IMG/VR virus record: IMGVR_UViG_3300043395_003730
Span: 1-38,370 of that record
Reading direction: 5' to 3' (one strand)
Origin: a virus
DNA: 38,370 nt
Shown here: positions 6,927 through 14,782 of the stretch, piece after piece
Layout: each line of letters starts with the position of its first letter
How positions within the stretch are numbered: the first letter of the stretch is position 1
Made by a program: the position numbers and the translations under genes
The notes under the pieces: generated by a model
What the model saw: only the letters and a program-made list of their open reading frames with translations
The model's database searches: none
Told to the model about the DNA's origin: nothing

Positions 6927-8630
6927 ATGTCCCGCCGCCGCCACCGCCCTTCTCAGTCCTCCGCCCTTCAGGTCTCAGGTCTCAGCCCTCAGGTTTCTCC
7001 TCCCCAGACCTCCGCCGCCGTGCCCTGGGGCGGCGGCTTCGTCCCCGCCACTGGCTTCGGCGGCGCGGGCAATGGCCACCAAGGCGCCGACTACAGCCGC
7101 CTCCGCGGCATGATCTACTTCCCCGAGCTCGACACCCGCCGCGAGATCAGCGCCTACACCCGCCTCGAGATCCTCCGCCGCTCCCGCTTCCTCTACGCCA
7201 ACTACGGCATCGCCAAACGCATCATTAACGGCCTCGCCCGCATGGTCGCCGGCACCGGCCTCACCTACCAGGCCGCCACCACCGACACCGAGTGGAATGT
7301 CCTCGCCGAAAAAGCCCGCGACCGCGTCACCCGCTCCCGCCACCTCTACGACCTCGGCGGCCGCTACACCGGCTCCACCTCCCAGCAAGCCGTCCTCCGG
7401 TTCCGCTACCGCGACGGCGATTGCGCCCAGATCCTCACCCGCGATCCCCAGACCGGCACCGCCCGCTTCGCCTTTTACGAAGGCCACCAGATCGGCCAGA
7501 CGATGGACCCCGCCACCTACGATGCCAACTCTGGCTGGCGCGATGGCGTCCTCCACGGCCCCCACAACAACGCCCTCGCCTACCGCCTCCTCGGCGACCA
7601 CGCCGACTACACCGATGTCCCCGCCCGCTCCTGCCTGTTTCAGTGCGACTACGAGCGCGCCGGCCAGTCCCGCGGCCTCTCCATCCTCAGCCACGCCATC
7701 AACCACCTCGTCGACGCCGCCGAGATCACCGGCTACATCAAGTCCGGCGTTAAACTCTCCAACCGCCACGGCTACTGGATCGAGACCGCCCCCGATTCCC
7801 AACCCCCCCTCACCGCCGCCCAGCGCGCCCAAGGTGGCCAGGCCATCCAGACCATCACCACCGCCGCCGGCCCCGTAAACCTCGAGCGCATCTACGGCCC
7901 CGGCGAGATTCCCAACCTCCAGCCCGGCCAGTCCCTCAAATTCAACAGCGCCGCCAATCCCCACCCCAACCAACTCGCCCTTCTCGATTACTTGATCCGC
8001 GACGTCGCCTGGGGCGCCAACGTCTCCCCCGAGCTCCTCTGGAACATCACCGCCCTCGGCGGCGCCAACACCCGCTTCGTCCTCGCCGATGCCCAGTCCT
8101 TCATCGACTGCGGCCAACAACAACTCATCGACGACAAGCTCCAACTCGAGACCGAGTTCATCCTCGCCTGCGAGATGGCCGCCGGCCGCCTCCGCCCCTG
8201 CCGCGATCCTGAGTGGTGGAAAGCCCTCTGGATTCCCCCGCCCCGCCTCACCGTCGACTTCGGCCGCGACGGCAAACTCTACCTCGAACAAGTCAAAGCC
8301 TCCGCCCTCACCTTCCGCCGCCTCCACGGCTGGCAAGGCAACGACTTCGAGACCGAGCAGCGCCAGTGGGTCCGCGAATGGTTCAGCTGGGGCAAAGTCG
8401 CCAAAGAAGAGTCCGTCGCCCTCGGCCTCCCCGAAGCCACCGAGCAGCAGATCGCCGAGATCCGCGCCACGATTTATGGCCGCGCCGGCGTCGCGCCTGC
8501 CCTGGCCAACGAGCCCGGCCCCGACGCCGCGCCCGAGAACCCCTCCGACGTCCGCGCCCAGCTCGCCGAACTCGCCAAAAATCCCGCCAAAGCCCAGGCC
8601 CTCCTCGAGCAAATGCGCCAAGCCGCCTGA
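6927..8630 (+). CDS. Portal protein, lambda gpB family
   Basis: A 567-residue portal that should form the dodecameric DNA gate at the capsid vertex. The pattern RSRFLYANYGIAKRIINGLARMVAGTGL (about 67-95), a central segment around ERAGQSRGLSILSHAINHL, and the helical ELLWNITALGGANTRFVLADAQ region all fit lambda-type (PF05136) portals, as does the length. The N-terminus carries an in-frame class B repeat (residues about 13-28, ALQVSGLSPQVSPPQTS), most likely a disordered extension. It follows a class C half-repeat directly. Gene order portal, then S49 protease, then scaffold-like protein, then capsid matches lambda B-C-Nu3-E. A 21-bp palindromic repeat and a 105-bp palindromic element follow the stop. 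Confidence 0.92.
   Translation: MSRRRHRPSQSSALQVSGLSPQVSPPQTSAAVPWGGGFVPATGFGGAGNGHQGADYSRLRGMIYFPELDTRREISAYTRLEILRRSRFLYANYGIAKRIINGLARMVAGTGLTYQAATTDTEWNVLAEKARDRVTRSRHLYDLGGRYTGSTSQQAVLRFRYRDGDCAQILTRDPQTGTARFAFYEGHQIGQTMDPATYDANSGWRDGVLHGPHNNALAYRLLGDHADYTDVPARSCLFQCDYERAGQSRGLSILSHAINHLVDAAEITGYIKSGVKLSNRHGYWIETAPDSQPPLTAAQRAQGGQAIQTITTAAGPVNLERIYGPGEIPNLQPGQSLKFNSAANPHPNQLALLDYLIRDVAWGANVSPELLWNITALGGANTRFVLADAQSFIDCGQQQLIDDKLQLETEFILACEMAAGRLRPCRDPEWWKALWIPPPRLTVDFGRDGKLYLEQVKASALTFRRLHGWQGNDFETEQRQWVREWFSWGKVAKEESVALGLPEATEQQIAEIRATIYGRAGVAPALANEPGPDAAPENPSDVRAQLAELAKNPAKAQALLEQMRQAA
6969..6998 (+). repeat. Class B AGGTCTCAGG repeat, inside the portal gene
   Basis: AGGTCTCAGGTCTCAG then CCCTCAGGTTTC, translated in frame near the N-terminus of the portal. 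The same repeat otherwise occupies intergenic gaps in the tail module. Confidence 0.85.
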
Positions 8631-8650
8631 TTGCTGCACCGGTGCAACAA
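8630..8650. repeat. 21-bp repeat with perfect palindromic core, copy 2
   Basis: Identical to 3561-3581, with core TGCACCGGTGCA at 8635-8646. It begins at the last base of the portal stop codon. Confidence 0.85.
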
Positions 8651-8664
8651 ACAAGCCCGCAGAA

Positions 8665-8769
8665 ATTTTAACGCCAAGACGCCAAGACCCAACCCAAGCC
8701 CAACCCAAGAAAACCCCGGTCTTCTTGGCTAGACCTTCCCTCCGCCCTTCGCGTCTTCGCGCTAAAAAA
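8665..8769. repeat. Class C palindromic element (MITE-like), copy 1
   Basis: An imperfect inverted repeat of about 105 bp. The left end TTTTAACGCCAAGACGCCAAG mirrors the right end CTTCGCGTCTTCGCGCTAAAA, and an inner pair CCAAGAA/TTCTTGG surrounds CCCCGGT. It would form a long hairpin in single-stranded DNA or RNA. A second full copy is at 12883-12999. Confidence 0.8.
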
Positions 8770-8773
8770 TCCG

Positions 8774-8807
8774 CCCTCCGTTCCCTCCCTTCCCTCCTGT
8801 AAAAAAA
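8774..8807 (+). repeat. Class A pyrimidine repeat
   Basis: A full copy ending in TGTAAAAAAATG, so that the repeat provides the A-rich leader and the start codon of the protease gene. No Shine-Dalgarno sequence is present. Confidence 0.9.
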
Positions 8808-9688
8808 TGACCAATCCCACTTTCACCGCCGGCGCCCATCGCCTCCTCACCGACTTCGTCGCCCTGCCGGTCGGCATGCACCCGGCGCACCACCTCAGCC
8901 TCATCCGCCATCTCCACGGCATCACCCAAGGCGCGCAGATCCCGCCCACCAACTCTGCCTCCTACATCCAGTGGGCTCTCGGTGGCTACAAAGGCGAGCC
9001 GTGGAACGAGCCCTGCTACGCCATCGACGCCAAGACCGGCGTGGCCCTCCTCAAGATCGAAGGCGCCCTCGTCAAAGGCTACGACGACGCCACCTGCTTC
9101 ATCTACGGCCTCGGCTCGATCAACCGCTACCAGCGAGCCGTGGCCGAACTCTCCCGCCGCGCCGATGTCCTCACCCTCGTCATCGACCTCAAAACCCCCG
9201 GCGGCCAATCCACCGGCATGCCCGAGCTCGCCCAGCAGATCGCCGACCTCGCCGCCCGCATTCCGGTCCTCACTCACACCTCCGACATGGCCTGCTCCAA
9301 CGGCATGCGCCTCGCCGTGGCCGGCACGCAGTTTTATCCGGCCGCCTCCGCCATGGTCGGCTGCATCGGCACGTATATCGCCATGTATAACCAAACCAAG
9401 ATGCTCGAAGAGTGGGGCATCAAGCTGGAGCTGTATCGCGCCGGCAAATACAAAGCCATCGGCCTCCCCGGCAAAGACACCGCCGAAGACGAAGCCGCCT
9501 TCATCCAAGGCTCCGTCAATCGCTCCAACGAAATCTTCAAAGATTTTGTCCGCGCCCGCCGCCCCCGCGCCGAAGAGAGCGCCATGGAAGGCCAATGGTT
9601 CGACGGTGCCGAAGCCGTAGCCTTCGGCCTGGCCGACGCCACCGTCTCCAGCCTCGACGACGTCCTGGCCCTCGCCGCGTCGCTCTAA
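8807..9688 (+). CDS. S49-family prohead protease (lambda gpC-like)
   Basis: A 293-residue serine peptidase of the SppA/ClpP-like fold, expected to process scaffold and portal during prohead maturation. The glycine-rich oxyanion segment is DLKTPGGQSTG (128-138). The nucleophile is probably S164 in SDMACSNGM, where S49 enzymes have an Ala-Ser-Ala type motif. The general base is probably K216 in RAGKYKAIG, aligning with the S49 lysine (GxYKD type). The stretch MVGCIGTYIAM (183-193) corresponds to the TGSIGV strand of SppA. Placement between portal and scaffold-like gene matches lambda. The start codon lies directly within a class A repeat. Confidence 0.88.
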   Translation: MTNPTFTAGAHRLLTDFVALPVGMHPAHHLSLIRHLHGITQGAQIPPTNSASYIQWALGGYKGEPWNEPCYAIDAKTGVALLKIEGALVKGYDDATCFIYGLGSINRYQRAVAELSRRADVLTLVIDLKTPGGQSTGMPELAQQIADLAARIPVLTHTSDMACSNGMRLAVAGTQFYPAASAMVGCIGTYIAMYNQTKMLEEWGIKLELYRAGKYKAIGLPGKDTAEDEAAFIQGSVNRSNEIFKDFVRARRPRAEESAMEGQWFDGAEAVAFGLADATVSSLDDVLALAASL

Positions 9689-9696
9689 ATCCCAAC

Positions 9697-9731
9697 CCTC
9701 TCCGTTCCCTCCCTTCCCTCCTGTAAAAAAA
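9697..9731 (+). repeat. Class A pyrimidine repeat
   Basis: A full copy just after the protease stop, followed 27 bases later by the TTTGACT motif of the next gene. Confidence 0.9.
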
Positions 9732-9757
9732 CAACTCCGTCCTCCGCCTCCGCCCGT

Positions 9758-9781
9758 TTGACTTCCACGCCCTCCTTTAAC
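9758..9781 (+). promoter_or_regulatory. TTGACT-N12-TTTAAC junction motif
   Basis: TTGACT (9758-9763) and TTTAAC (9776-9781) are 12 bases apart, and the start codon follows 6 bases later. The same two blocks with the same spacing occur at 10651 and 14350. The spacing is too short for a standard -35/-10 pair. Confidence 0.5.
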
Positions 9782-9786
9782 TTCCC

Positions 9787-10521
9787 ATGAAAAACCGCCA
9801 CCGCTCCCACGCCTTCCTCGCCGCCCTCGCCGCGATCCTCCCCCTCCTCGCCGTCTCCCACGCTCCGCTCTCCGGCCTGCACATGGCCGACGAGGCCCCC
9901 GCCACCGAGACCGACGAAGAAAAGAAAAAGCGCGAAGAGAAGGAAGAAGCCGAAAAAGCCAAAAAGGCCAAAGGCACCGACGACTCCGACGCCGACGACA
10001 AAAAGAAGGAAGACGACGCCAAGGCCAAGGCCGCCGCCCCCTCCCCCCTCGCCGCCCGCATCGCCGGCGCCCTGGCATCCTTGAAAGGCGGCACCCCCGC
10101 CCAGCTCGCCGCCACCATCGCCGCCAAAGACGGCGAGATCGCCACCCTCCGCGCCGATCTCACCACCGCGCAGGCCACCGCCACGCAGGCCACCGCCGAT
10201 CTCGCCACCGCCAAGGCCAGCCTCACCAGCACCGAAGCCACCCTCGCCACCCTCTGCGGCTACCTCGGCATCAAGCCCGCCGACGTCGCTGGCAAGTCCG
10301 CCGCCGACGTCACCACCGCGCTCAACGCCAAAGTGGACGCCCTCGCCGTCGAGCAGATCGCCGGCCTCGGCTTCAACTCCGCCAAGCTCCCCGCCCCCAG
10401 CGGCTCCACCGGCGGCGAGCAAAAGACCAAGGCCGAACTCTTCGCCGAGTATAACGCCCTCACCAACGCCAACGACCGCGCCGCCTTCTACGCCAAGCAC
10501 AAAGTCGCGATGGGCCTCTGA
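9787..10521 (+). CDS. Scaffold-like head protein with N-terminal hydrophobic segment
   Basis: A 244-residue protein between prohead protease and major capsid, the scaffold (Nu3-like) position. From residue 37 it is highly charged (EEKKKREEKEEAEKAKKAK), followed by an Ala/Thr-rich coiled coil (about 110-160) and a C-terminal helical tip (TKAELFAEYNALTNANDRAAF) resembling the ends of phage scaffold or protease-scaffold proteins. Oddly, residues 10-30 form a hydrophobic, signal-like stretch (AFLAALAAILPLLAVSHAPL). An internal ATG at 9883 (MADEAPATE) would remove it, but the spacing from the TTGACT-N12-TTTAAC motif supports the first ATG. A strong terminator follows. Confidence 0.65.
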   Translation: MKNRHRSHAFLAALAAILPLLAVSHAPLSGLHMADEAPATETDEEKKKREEKEEAEKAKKAKGTDDSDADDKKKEDDAKAKAAAPSPLAARIAGALASLKGGTPAQLAATIAAKDGEIATLRADLTTAQATATQATADLATAKASLTSTEATLATLCGYLGIKPADVAGKSAADVTTALNAKVDALAVEQIAGLGFNSAKLPAPSGSTGGEQKTKAELFAEYNALTNANDRAAFYAKHKVAMGL

Positions 10522-10547
10522 TCCGCGCCGCACCCGCTCCGCTTCCC

Positions 10548-10582
10548 AGCCCCGCTGCCTCCCCCGAGGCGCGGGGCTTTTT
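10548..10582 (+). terminator. Rho-independent terminator after scaffold-like gene
   Basis: Outer stem AGCCCCGC/GCGGGGCT (10548-10555 and 10571-10578), a bulged T, then inner stem GCCTC/GAGGC around loop CCCC, followed by a T5 run. It lies 27 bases after the stop codon and should reduce readthrough into the capsid gene. Confidence 0.9.
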
Positions 10583-10593
10583 CATGCCCACCC

Positions 10594-10628
10594 CTCTCCG
10601 TTCCCTCCCTTCCCTCCTGTAAAAAAAC
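10594..10628 (+). repeat. Class A pyrimidine repeat
   Basis: A full copy between the terminator and the TTTGACA motif ahead of the capsid gene. Confidence 0.9.
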
Positions 10629-10650
10629 AAACCCGTCCCGAGCCGCCCCT

Positions 10651-10674
10651 TTGACACGCCGCGCCTGCTTTAAC
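10651..10674 (+). promoter_or_regulatory. TTGACA-N12-TTTAAC junction motif ahead of capsid gene
   Basis: TTGACA (10651-10656), the 12-base spacer CGCCGCGCCTGC, and TTTAAC (10669-10674), 17 bases before the ATG. Because a strong terminator lies upstream, some new initiation here is plausible. The spacer is repeated at 19484-19502. Confidence 0.5.
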
Positions 10675-10691
10675 CTTAAAAAAATACTACC

Positions 10692-11924
10692 ATGCCCAAC
10701 ACACTCGGCACTCTGTCCGGCACAATCGTCATCCAGAAAGCTCTGGAACTGACTTTCCAACGCTTCCCCGAACTCTCCCTCTTCGCCCGCGGCTTCAAAG
10801 ACTACGACGGCCGCGTCTCCCAGGCGCAACTCAACCAGACCGTCGTCTCCCGCATTCTCGTCCCCAGCACCGTCTCCACCTTCGGCACGGCTGCGTCCGA
10901 CTTCAATGCCACCGACGTCCCCGGCAAGCTGCGCAACTTCCGCCAGATCTACCACGCGTTCACCGCTGGCGAGGTCAACGCCACTGACCGCAACCTCATC
11001 GAAGAGGCCGCCATGCCCATGGCCACCGGTCTGGCCATCGCCATTACCAACTCCGTCGCCGCCCAGGTCAACCGCTCCAACTTCGGCCGCACCGTCAACG
11101 GCCAGGCCGGCCACATCGCCGTCTCCTCCGCCTGGGGCTACGCCAACACCCTCGTCCCCCTCCGCACCGGCCTCAAAAAGCGCGGCGCTCCCCAGCAGGG
11201 CCGCTACTTCGTCGCCAACGCCGACGTCGATGGCTCCCTCATGACCGACCCGCTCGTCGTCGCCGCCCTCAACAATCCGGCCAACGGCCTCGCCATCCAA
11301 AAAGGCGAGCTCCCCGAGATCACCTCCGGCCTCCGCTACGGCTCCTTCGACGGTCTCGCCACCGGTCCGGATGGCAACCTCCTCGGCTTCGCCGGCACGC
11401 CCGACGCGCTCCTCTACATGGCCCGCGCCCCCAAGACGCCCGACGAGGTCTTCTCCGAGGCCGCCGCCCGCGCCCCCTTCGTCTACGGCATCGTCACCGA
11501 GCCCATGACCGGCTTCTCCGTCATGGTTCAGCAATGGATCGGCACCGATTTGCAGGTCCACACCCGCCTCGCCTGGCTCGACGGCCTCGAGAAGGGCAAC
11601 GACAACAACCTCATCCGTCTCGTCTCCGGCAATGCCTCCGGCACCTCCGGCACGATCACCAACCTCACCGCCGTCAACACCGGCTACCGCTACGTCAACA
11701 GCGCGGGCGCCATCACCGCTCCCACCATCAGCTTCTCCGGCGGTGGCGGCTCCGGTGCCGCGGCCACCTGCACCGTCGATAGCGAAGGCGCCATCAGCGG
11801 CTTCACCATCAGCAACGCCGGCAGCGGCTACACCAGCCCGCCCACCGTCACCATCACGCCCGCCTCCAGCGGTCGCTTCCAAGGTGAGGCGTCCGTCGTC
11901 GCCACCGTTGGCGGCCTCGCCTAA
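10692..11924 (+). CDS. Major capsid protein with C-terminal glycine-rich extension
   Basis: A 410-residue protein and the likeliest major capsid subunit by position (after protease and scaffold), length and sequence. The N-terminal part ([16 protein letters not shown], then [13 protein letters not shown]) and the central mixed alpha/beta region resemble HK97-fold coat proteins of the P22-like type. After about residue 310 the character changes to a Ser/Gly/Thr-rich segment ending in [18 protein letters not shown], a short beta repeat widespread in phage surface proteins. This probably forms an exposed domain fused to the capsid shell. It is enclosed by terminators on both sides and has an A-rich leader (AAAAAATACTACC) without a Shine-Dalgarno site, so it may be a separately controlled unit. 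Confidence 0.8.
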   Translation: MPNTLGTLSGTIVIQKALELTFQRFPELSLFARGFKDYDGRVSQAQLNQTVVSRILVPSTVSTFGTAASDFNATDVPGKLRNFRQIYHAFTAGEVNATDRNLIEEAAMPMATGLAIAITNSVAAQVNRSNFGRTVNGQAGHIAVSSAWGYANTLVPLRTGLKKRGAPQQGRYFVANADVDGSLMTDPLVVAALNNPANGLAIQKGELPEITSGLRYGSFDGLATGPDGNLLGFAGTPDALLYMARAPKTPDEVFSEAAARAPFVYGIVTEPMTGFSVMVQQWIGTDLQVHTRLAWLDGLEKGNDNNLIRLVSGNASGTSGTITNLTAVNTGYRYVNSAGAITAPTISFSGGGGSGAAATCTVDSEGAISGFTISNAGSGYTSPPTVTITPASSGRFQGEASVVATVGGLA

Positions 11925-11930
11925 CCCACC

Positions 11931-11968
11931 GCCCGCCGTATCCCTCCACCGGATACGGCGGGCTTTTT
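11931..11968 (+). terminator. Rho-independent terminator after capsid gene
   Basis: A perfect 13-bp stem, GCCCGCCGTATCC with GGATACGGCGGGC, loop CTCCACC and a T5 run, 7 bases after the capsid stop. Confidence 0.95.
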
Positions 11969-11995
11969 CATTAACCCGCCCTCGCGCCACCCGCC

Positions 11996-12346
11996 ATGTC
12001 TCAAGAAACACTCACCACCGCAGCCTCCGCCTTCGTTCGCGGCTCCATCGATCCGATGATCGCCGAGTTCACCAAGGCCAACGCCAACTTCACCGAGCTC
12101 TACGCCAAAGGCGCCGGCCTTGGCACCTCCAGCCGCTCCGGCACCGCCACCCTCGCGGGCGGCACCGTCGTCGTCAGCGATACCGCCACCACGGCGGCGA
12201 GCATCATCCTCCTCACCTGCCAGACCCCTGGCGGCACTCCTGGCTTCCTGCGCGTCTCGGCCCGCAGCGCCGGCACCAGCTTCACGATCCTGAGCAGCTC
12301 CGGCTCGGATACCTCCGTGGTTGGCTACCTCATCATCGAGCCGTGA
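11996..12346 (+). CDS. Head decoration or fibre-like beta protein
   Basis: A 116-residue protein. After an N-terminal helix (IDPMIAEFTKANANFTELYAK) comes a beta-rich domain: SGTATLAGGTVVVSDTATTAASIILL, then GTPGFLRVSARSAGTSFTILSSSGSDTSVVGYLI, with the closing strand-end pattern seen in small phage decoration and fibre head domains. Its position straight after the major capsid is where decoration proteins (lambda gpD) lie, although in lambda gpD precedes the capsid gene. Terminators flank it on both sides, so its transcript depends on readthrough from the capsid or on an unseen promoter. Confidence 0.55.
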   Translation: MSQETLTTAASAFVRGSIDPMIAEFTKANANFTELYAKGAGLGTSSRSGTATLAGGTVVVSDTATTAASIILLTCQTPGGTPGFLRVSARSAGTSFTILSSSGSDTSVVGYLIIEP

Positions 12347-12416
12347 TTCCCTTCCGGCGCGTGATGTGGCGCGCCGGTGTATGTAAGGTTTGAGCAGCAG
12401 CAGATGTGATGATCCG

Positions 12417-12448
12417 GCCCGCCCTCTCCAGCAGAGGGCGGGCTTTTT
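12417..12448 (+). terminator. Rho-independent terminator after decoration-like gene
   Basis: A perfect 11-bp stem GCCCGCCCTCT/AGAGGGCGGGC, loop CCAGC, T5 run. It closes the capsid/decoration unit about 70 bases after the stop codon. Confidence 0.95.
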
Positions 12449-12472
12449 CGTTTCCAGCCTCCTTCCTCCGGC

Positions 12473-12507
12473 CCCTCCGTTCCCTCCCTTCCCTCCTGTA
12501 AAAAAAC
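12473..12507 (+). repeat. Class A pyrimidine repeat
   Basis: A full copy between the terminator and a TTCGACA variant of the junction motif (12526-12532), which lies 14 bases before the next start. Confidence 0.9.
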
Positions 12508-12545
12508 AAGCCCCGCCTTCACCCCTTCGACACCGCCCCCCTCTC

Positions 12546-12881
12546 ATGAACCGCGCCCAGCTCACCCGCTTCGCCACCCGCAGCGCCGCCCAACGAGTCG
12601 CCCTCTTCGGCGTCGAGTGGCTCCTCGGCACCCAGCGCTTCACCGCCAGCCTCAACGCCGCCACCACCACCCGCCAGCTCGAGGCCGGCGGCTGGAATGA
12701 AGAGGTAAGCGCCACCCTCCGCGTCTCCCGCGCCGAGATCACCCGCGCCGGCCTCGCCTTCGCCCTTGGCGACCAACTCACCCAAGGCACGAGCGCCACC
12801 TACCGCATCGCCGAGATCCGCGACAACCCCGTCTCCCCCGAGCTCGTCCTCGGCCTAGCCCGCGACCTCTCCCGCGCCTGA
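12546..12881 (+). CDS. Head-tail connector candidate (gpFII-like position)
   Basis: A 111-residue protein starting at the ATG at 12546; the open frame upstream is made of terminator and repeat sequence. An N-terminal helix (QLTRFATRSAAQRVALFG) precedes a small beta domain with the pattern ATLRVSRAEITRAGLAFALGD, then TYRIAEIRDNPVSPELVLGL. Such a GD-loop beta barrel is typical of head-tail joining proteins of the FII type. Position after capsid and before tail-completion candidates supports this. A full class C palindromic element follows. Confidence 0.5.
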   Translation: MNRAQLTRFATRSAAQRVALFGVEWLLGTQRFTASLNAATTTRQLEAGGWNEEVSATLRVSRAEITRAGLAFALGDQLTQGTSATYRIAEIRDNPVSPELVLGLARDLSRA

Positions 12882-12882
12882 G

Positions 12883-12999
12883 TTTTCAACGCGAAGACGC
12901 CAAGATCCAAGCCAAGGCCAAACCAAGAAAACCATCCCTCCTCTCCCCGCCTTCTTGGCTCGTCCTTCCTCCGCTCTTCGCGTCTTCGCGCTAAAAAAA
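12883..12999. repeat. Class C palindromic element (MITE-like), copy 2
   Basis: Ends TTTTCAACGCGAAGACGCCAAG and CTTCGCGTCTTCGCGCTAAAA are mutual inverted repeats, with inner CCAAGAA and TTCTTGG as in copy 1; the central spacer differs. It fills the gap between the two genes, with the next start codon 11 bases after. Confidence 0.8.
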
Positions 13000-13009
13000 A
13001 TCCGCCGCC

Positions 13010-13729
13010 GTGCAAATCTCCGTCGACCTCACCCCCCTCATCCGCTCCGCCGACCGCTTCTCGGTCGAGATGGGCAAGAGCACCACCGCCGCCTTCCTCC
13101 AGTCCCTGCGCGGCATGGTCCGCCGCTTCTCCGCCATCACCCCGCCCGCCAGCCGCGCCGCCTCCGGCGTCAACTCCGCCAGCGAGACCGCCCGCCCCGG
13201 CCTCACCACCCAAGATCGCGAGCGCGGCATCCTCGCCATGGAGGCCGACCTCCGCCGCATCTTCAAAGGCTACGGCATCAGCTCCGGCCGCGCCCAGCGC
13301 CGCGCCGGCGTCGAGGCCATCGAGCGCATCCACAAACGCCTCTTCGCCCAAAAAACCCCCGGCCGCAAACTCCGCTCCGATCGCCCCAACGGCGACCCCT
13401 ACTACGTCGACGAAGACGCCCTCCAGGCCTACATCAGGAAGTCGAAGCCCAGCGTCGGCTGGACGGCCTCCGGCCTCAACCGCGCCTTCTCTGCCCTCGG
13501 CATCCGCGCCCCCGCCTGGGTGGCCAACCTCCCGGGTCAAGGCTCCGTCAGTATCCGCACCGGCATTACGCTCTCCGCCCGCATCAGCAACGACAACGTG
13601 CCCGATAAGCTCGTCAACGAGATCAACCGCCGCCTCCAAAAAGCCGTCAGTTACCAAGTCGCCGCCAACGAGCGCGCCATCAAAAGCCGCGCCCAACGCC
13701 TCGCCCGCAGCACCGGCCTCAGCTCCTAG
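13010..13729 (+). CDS. Tail-completion candidate (minor tail Z / HK97 gp10-like)
   Basis: A 239-residue basic protein with GTG start directly after the class C element; no ATG start gives a comparable N-terminus. It opens with a short strand (QISVDLTPLI), then a helix running into a VRRFSAITPP segment, and ends in a long helical basic tail (LQKAVSYQVAANERAIKSRAQRLARS). The order connector, then basic helical protein of 120-240 residues, then a tail-terminator-sized protein is typical of siphovirus neck genes (lambda Z, HK97 gp10). The identification is from order and general character. Confidence 0.45.
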   Translation: MQISVDLTPLIRSADRFSVEMGKSTTAAFLQSLRGMVRRFSAITPPASRAASGVNSASETARPGLTTQDRERGILAMEADLRRIFKGYGISSGRAQRRAGVEAIERIHKRLFAQKTPGRKLRSDRPNGDPYYVDEDALQAYIRKSKPSVGWTASGLNRAFSALGIRAPAWVANLPGQGSVSIRTGITLSARISNDNVPDKLVNEINRRLQKAVSYQVAANERAIKSRAQRLARSTGLSS

Positions 13730-13733
13730 CCCG

Positions 13734-13756
13734 CCCTCCGTTCCCTCCTGTAAAAA
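13734..13756 (+). repeat. Class A pyrimidine repeat, short form
   Basis: CTCCGTTCCCTCCTGTAAAAA: one TTCCCTCCC unit is missing. It ends 9 bases before the next ATG. Confidence 0.85.
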
Positions 13757-13764
13757 TTTCCACC

Positions 13765-14292
13765 ATGTCCGTCCCAGATTCCCTCGCCATCCGCGCCAAA
13801 GTCGACGCCGCCGTCAAAGCCTACCTCCTCGCCCGCGTCGCCGCCTACGGCCAGTCCGCGCTCACCGGCGTGGCCACCCGCACCCGCCTCGACGTCGCCG
13901 ACGGCAAAAAATACATGCCCATCGTCGTCATCGAGACGGCCAGCGCCCCCGCCTTCGAGGAGTTAAACACGCTCTACATGTGCTCCACCACCGTGGGCCT
14001 CGCCGCCCTGGCCAACTATCCCACCGTCGCCGAAGCCGCCGATCTCCACGCCCAGCGCACCGGCCTCCTCACCGAGTGGCTCGCCGACCGCGCATCCTTC
14101 AAAGCCTACATCAACGAGGGCCTGCAACCGTGGATCACTCCCGCCCCCGCGCCCATCGATCTCCCCGTGCCCCAGCTCCACGTCAGCGACATTCTCCTCA
14201 ACTCCGAAGACGGCGAGCAAGCCGCCGACCCCTCCGGCGGCCACTGGATCGAGGCCCTCAGCTACCTCATCCCCGCCCAGCTCACCGACTGA
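13765..14292 (+). CDS. Tail-terminator candidate
   Basis: A 175-residue protein in the slot of gpU-like tail terminators. The N-terminal helix (SLAIRAKVDAAVKAYLLARV) is followed by alternating strands (MPIVVIETASAPAFEEL, LYMCSTTVGLAALANYP) and a helical segment (HAQRTGLLTEWLADRASFKAYI), an alpha/beta pattern like that of minor tail U-type proteins. No diagnostic motif was recognised. It starts 9 bases after a short class A repeat and is followed by a full class A copy. Confidence 0.4.
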   Translation: MSVPDSLAIRAKVDAAVKAYLLARVAAYGQSALTGVATRTRLDVADGKKYMPIVVIETASAPAFEELNTLYMCSTTVGLAALANYPTVAEAADLHAQRTGLLTEWLADRASFKAYINEGLQPWITPAPAPIDLPVPQLHVSDILLNSEDGEQAADPSGGHWIEALSYLIPAQLTD

Positions 14293-14296
14293 GCCG

Positions 14297-14328
14297 CCCT
14301 CCGTTCCCTCCCTTCCCTCCTGTAAAAA
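14297..14328 (+). repeat. Class A pyrimidine repeat
   Basis: A full copy 5 bases after the preceding stop and before the TTTGACA motif at 14350. Confidence 0.9.
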
Positions 14329-14349
14329 CAAACCCGTCCTCCGTCTCGT

Positions 14350-14373
14350 TTGACACTCCCGCCCAGCTTTAAG
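14350..14373 (+). promoter_or_regulatory. TTGACA-N12-TTTAAG junction motif
   Basis: TTGACA (14350-14355) and TTTAAG (14368-14373) are again 12 bases apart, 32 bases before the next ATG. Confidence 0.5.
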
Positions 14374-14404
14374 CCCAGCGCCCACCCTTTAACCACTTAC
14401 CACC

Positions 14405-14770
14405 ATGCCCGTCACCGTCCGAGGCCAAGCCCTCCTCCAATTTGGACCCACCACCATTGTCGGCATTCAAGTTGTCGTCACTGGCCGCCAAAAAGAAAAG
14501 ACCGTCGAGTCCTACCAGCTTCAAGACGAGCTCGGCAAAGTCATCACCGACGTCACCAGCAACGGCACCGACGGCGCCATGGGCTACAAAGTCACCAACC
14601 GCTACAACTTCATCCCCCTCAGCGGCGCCGCCGAGCCCGATGCCGGCGCCATCTTCACCGGCGCCTCCGGCGAGAAAGGCATCCTCCGCTCTGTCCGCCG
14701 CGTCGAACAGCAGAAAATGCCCGTCATGTGGGAACTCGAGTGCGAAGCCTTCCCCGGCGTCGCCATCTAA
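14405..14770 (+). CDS. Hypothetical tail protein
   Basis: A 121-residue, beta-rich protein (VRGQALLQFGPTTIVGIQVV, and a C-terminal strand MWELECEAFPGVAI) of unknown function. Position after the tail-terminator candidate and before the chaperone and tape-measure genes is where tail-tube proteins lie, and length and beta content would permit a minimal tube subunit, but I cannot match it to that family. Class B repeats follow at once. Confidence 0.5.
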   Translation: MPVTVRGQALLQFGPTTIVGIQVVVTGRQKEKTVESYQLQDELGKVITDVTSNGTDGAMGYKVTNRYNFIPLSGAAEPDAGAIFTGASGEKGILRSVRRVEQQKMPVMWELECEAFPGVAI

Positions 14771-14782
14771 TCTCCACCCTTT

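Noticed and set aside
8774-8807. Class A repeats as minus-strand ribosome-binding sites or genes
   Set aside because: Their complement contains GGAGG, but no supported minus-strand gene begins after them; the short frames there are identical repeat translations.
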